Shown here: positions 60,899-64,000 of the stretch, in pieces
How positions within the stretch are numbered: the first letter of the stretch is position 1
How the letters are laid out: each line of letters starts with the position of its first letter
NCBI GenBank assembly: GCA_000469685.2
Contig: LS997565.1
Location: forward strand, 6,273,005-6,337,004
Reading direction: 5' to 3'
DNA: 64,000 nucleotides
Source of the DNA: Haemonchus contortus
Lineage: Eukaryota; Nematoda; Chromadorea; Rhabditida; Trichostrongylidae
The notes under the pieces: generated by a model
What the model saw: only the letters and a program-made list of their open reading frames with translations
The model's database searches: none
What the model was told of the DNA's origin: nothing
Position numbers and translations under genes: made by a program

Positions 60899-62312
60899 AT
60901 CGGAGTACTCTTCATGGCCACACACAGCCCCATTTCACGCCCCAAAAAGAATAATGGCCTCTACAGAAGTGTTAGGGAAGAGGCTCAGATGACAAAGTTC
61001 TATAATGGAAATCAGAGCTCATGTGGCTCCGTCCCTTATGGCTAGAGCCCCCACCGCACGCAAGAGCGTGCGTAGCCGCCTGGTAATAAAACCAAATTCG
61101 TTTTCGCTCTCGCCTTCACTTTCTAAACCGTTCCCAAAGCATGAAAATCGGGTAGTACTGATTGGCAAAGAGAGCTACCATTTGTACGACTCAGAAATAG
61201 CAAAGCTCCATACAGACGTACACAGATAACCAAAGCTCGCTGGAATGGAGCACTTAACTCCTCTCTGACAATACACTGAGCTTTCGATGAGCCTCCATGA
61301 GTTTCTTCCTGAACCTTCCACAGGTTCTTAAAGAGATTAATCGTCTTGAAGAGAAAGGGGGAAACCATACCATATTGACGAATATTGAGGTGACAATTCA
61401 TGGTATCAAGGTCCCTTACGCACCAAACTTCCAATGGTCCAAAGGTGCCGCTTTACCTTGACGCCGAGATCAAACTCCGGACTGATACTCGCTTAGGCTA
61501 CCCGAGTCTTTCATCCCCGGAGTCGGTCATTTGGTGCCAGATGTGTCTGGGACTGACATGTACATTGGTTACCACGGTATGCCCTTGTATAAGCTACACA
61601 CGCTTTCAAAAATCCTTGACGATTCTGACTGGAAGCCGACAGATTCTGCAAAGGGAAGTGGTTTCAGCTTCATCTTCTTACTAAATCCGTCCTTGATACC
61701 AAATCGGACTTGAAGAAGATTCCATCGACCTCTTTCAGCGATCCAAACTCGCAATTGCACCGGAGACCACCGGGACTTTACGCCACTCGACCTAGCGCTC
61801 TTGACTTTGCAACATCCACTACATGTCACCTTGACAGGCACCAGGCTAAAAAATTCCGCTAAATGTCAAATAAATAAACAAATAAGCAATTATCACAGTA
61901 AACAGGCAAACTATGATTTTTTTAAGATGACGGGAAAGGAGGTGAATTTAACAAGCAAAGACTAATTCGAGAAAAAAATGATGAGAAATAACCAAATTTC
62001 AAATGATCAGCCATTTTAGGTCTGAACAACTTGAACGAAAAGCTTTTGATGACCTTACTCTCCGAGGTTCGACGAGAATTCTGAAAACTTCTGCCCCATC
62101 TAGGCAATTCTTATGTATGAAAGCCAAAAGAACACATTTGGTATGTCATAAGTTTTATTTGCTCAGCAATATTTACAACAACATAATAAGGAACCCGCAT
62201 AAATGAAGGACAAACCCAATATGCAAAGAGATCTGCAATGTTTAAAACAAAAAACAAAACTGAGCCTTTAAGGAGAGGAGCTCTGAATTTTCCCGAGATC
62301 AGTCCACTGGGA
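60899..62312. other. Spacer with third SINE-like copy
   Basis: Sequence near 61322-61400 on the plus strand reads like an exon (acceptor CCACAG, then 26 or so open codons) but frame changes follow and no family was recognised. The remainder has no supported gene. The right end borders the stop codon of the PTIP-like gene. Confidence 0.35.
61463..61565 (+). repeat. SINE-like dispersed repeat, copy 3
   Basis: It follows the same core order as copies at 12851 and 24807: GAGATC, CTCCGG, GAGTCTTTCATCC, CGGAGTCGGTCATTTGGTGCC and GTGTCTGGGA. More diverged than copy 2. Confidence 0.45.
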
Positions 62313-64000
62313 CTATGCTTTGACACGATGCGGTTGCGGTTGTGATGGCATCGGTCGGAAATGCGGATGGCTTGGCGGTGTCGTCTGTGGTTGTGTTGAT
62401 GGCGGCGGAGCTGGACGTACCAAAGACGCTGTGCTCACTCGGTATAACGGATGGGGCTCCAACTCTTGGCGCATCATTGCCACCAGTATCATATCGGTGT
62501 TGTAGACAGCTGAAACCAATATTTCGAGATTCCCTAGAGCAACAGAATGTAGGCAGGCCCGAAACAGATCATGACAAACTTCTCATAAGAATCTGAGCTA
62601 TCCCAGAATCGTTTTGAATAAAAAACTTCTTTAAAACATCTCAGTTCGAAAAGGAACTCAAGAAGTAAGCGAGAATCAAGGGGATCTGGAGAGGAATCAG
62701 TATAACTCACGAAAATTGCATTCCACTAGGTACTGCACCATTCGGAGATCACATTCACAGCTGATCACTATAAACGGCGCATCCGTCTCGATACACCGCG
62801 CTAAAGAAAAAAAATCTAAGGTGAAGAGAAATAATTGAATTATCTAAGGTTACATACCCAAAAACATAAAGGTTACATAAAAAACACCCAAACAAAAATT
62901 TATTTGGAAGTTATCGATCGGAATTAAATGGGTATGGGAAAGTGATAATAGTAATGAGTAAAAAGTATGTAGTTCTCTTGAAAATGCCCCAAAGACTACA
63001 AGACTTTCTTTCAAAAAAAAAACAGCAAAAAGTCAGTTTACAGAATAGAATCAATTAAAATCAAAACCGAAAGAATAACCATAGACTGGAAACAAACGGG
63101 TTGTGGTAAAATGAGTAAAATAAAAAAAACTTCGAAAAAAAAATTCGAGGGACAAACAATAATTAATCAAGAGAAAAGTCTCATAAGTTTACCTATATCA
63201 GCTGGCGCTGGACGATCCTCATGAACTACTCCACCGGCTAAGCGGATCAACTTCGTCAAAACAGCCCGACTCGGTTCCACTGAGGGTGTAATGTAAAATT
63301 GAACATCCTAAACGAACATCTTTGACTAGTTTGACTAGTTTGTGAGCGGCAAAACCAAAAATTCAGCCAAACCAAAAGCACCACCCTCGGATACAGATGA
63401 AAAGGTATTGATAAAGATGAAACCTATAGGAAATCGACATAATCTTTGAAATCTTACCTCAAACACCTTCTTATGCCGGGCCCTGACCACACTACGTTTA
63501 CAGTTGTAACCCAAATGCCGTTCTTGGTCTTCATCATGCAGAAAGTAATCGAGTGTATCTGAATAAGTAGCAGTAACTGTAAAGAAAATTTCAAGTGATC
63601 CGCAGAAAAAAACCGATAAAATAAAAAATCTACAGAAAATAAGATACAGCAAATGGTAAAAACACCCGATTCACGATGAAATATTTAGATTTGTATCGAT
63701 AAGTTCTCTTTCTCTTGCGAACAATTCAAAAACTTCGATAACGACTTCGAGGATGAAAAAAAACCCTACTTTGGCAATAAGAAAAACAAAAATATTTTCT
63801 CTAAATAAAAAATGAAAAAGTTTGATGAGCATTCAATATCTCAACCGAAGGACTGTAATAGTACTTGCTCCAAAATCAAGCGAGAAAAATCCAATAAACG
63901 AACCCATCCACTGCCGGCACTCATATCCGTGCACTATCCAGTAAGGATTCACAATGTTCTTCCCCAAACAAATCGCTTCCAATAGCCGCTCCGTGCGTCT
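62313..64000 (-). CDS. PTIP (PAXIP1/PIS-1)-like protein, C-terminal tandem BRCT, partial
   Basis: Exons 64000-63904 (continuing past the window), 63576-63458, 63307-63193, 62800-62711 and 62509-62313 join in phase. The order matches the last BRCT pair of PTIP, a nuclear adaptor of MLL3/4-type H3K4 methyltransferase complexes and DNA-damage signalling. The end of one BRCT is seen (GKNIVNPYWIV), then a linker with DYFLHDEDQE and KRSVVRARHKKVFE. The final BRCT follows: FYITPSVEPS, IRLAGG, FIVISCECDL, and NTDMILVAMMRQ. FYITP and ISCE.DL are especially close to PTIP rather than to MDC1 or TopBP1; the assignment is by remembered family pattern. After the BRCT comes a Pro/Gln-rich tail of about 40 residues ending in VKA-stop. 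All donors are GT and no frameshift is needed. The 5' part lies beyond the right edge. Confidence 0.85.

Noticed and set aside
1..64000. CRISPR arrays, rRNA genes, prokaryotic operons or phage
   Set aside because: No spacer-repeat arrays, rRNA signatures or prokaryotic gene structure; all recognised genes are spliced nematode-type genes.

Overview
This window is eukaryotic and looks like a chromosome segment of a clade V, probably strongylid (hookworm-like), parasitic nematode. The support is short coding exons split by introns with TTTTCAG-type acceptors, start codons lying directly behind such acceptors (spliced-leader style), troponin I and C6-domain proteins of Caenorhabditis type, and the repeat content (RTE non-LTR, mariner, small TTAA elements). 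Coding density is low. Six genes could be rebuilt exon by exon with matching intron phases; most of the remaining DNA is repeats or featureless.

Layout. 1-3650: nothing recognised. 3651-9492 (+): a K50 paired-like (Otx-type) homeobox gene, 5 exons. 11702-16135 (+): a troponin I gene, 7 exons, most like the pharyngeal TNI-4 type. 16.1-36.4 kb: a gene-poor block holding a SINE-like copy, a 0.52 kb element with terminal inverted repeats, a foldback mariner derivative, two truncated RTE retrotransposons read on the minus strand that end in purine-rich tails, and a nearly full-length dead mariner. 36489-46066 (+): a Rex1/RexO1/PQE-1-like DEDDh 3'-5' exonuclease gene, whose 5.6 kb third intron is filled with minus-strand RTE debris and a TTAA-flanked piggyBac-like MITE. 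50233-53705 (+): a fatty-acid elongase (ELO) gene, tail to tail with 53802-55425 (-), a secreted six-cysteine (C6) domain gene. 57363-57470 (-): an orphan last exon of a second C6 gene. 57.8-60.9 kb: a diverged tandem duplication with a GTGGGCGG-rich minisatellite. 62313-64000 (-): the C-terminal tandem BRCT part of a PTIP/PIS-1-like gene that runs off the right edge.

The genes do not form a pathway; this is ordinary chromosomal neighbourhood (transcription factor, muscle regulation, RNA exonuclease, lipid elongation, secreted protein, chromatin/DNA-damage adaptor). Two genes carry three single-base length errors inside conserved coding exons (exonuclease +1 and -1, elongase +1), all at homopolymer runs. 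Everything else in those genes is intact, so assembly error is at least as likely as decay. No previously undescribed system could be demonstrated. The most unusual items are the foldback mariner with two 5' ends, the RTE copies with purine-rich tails, the GC-AG intron in the exonuclease gene, the orphan C6 exon and the higher-order 125/147-bp minisatellite.
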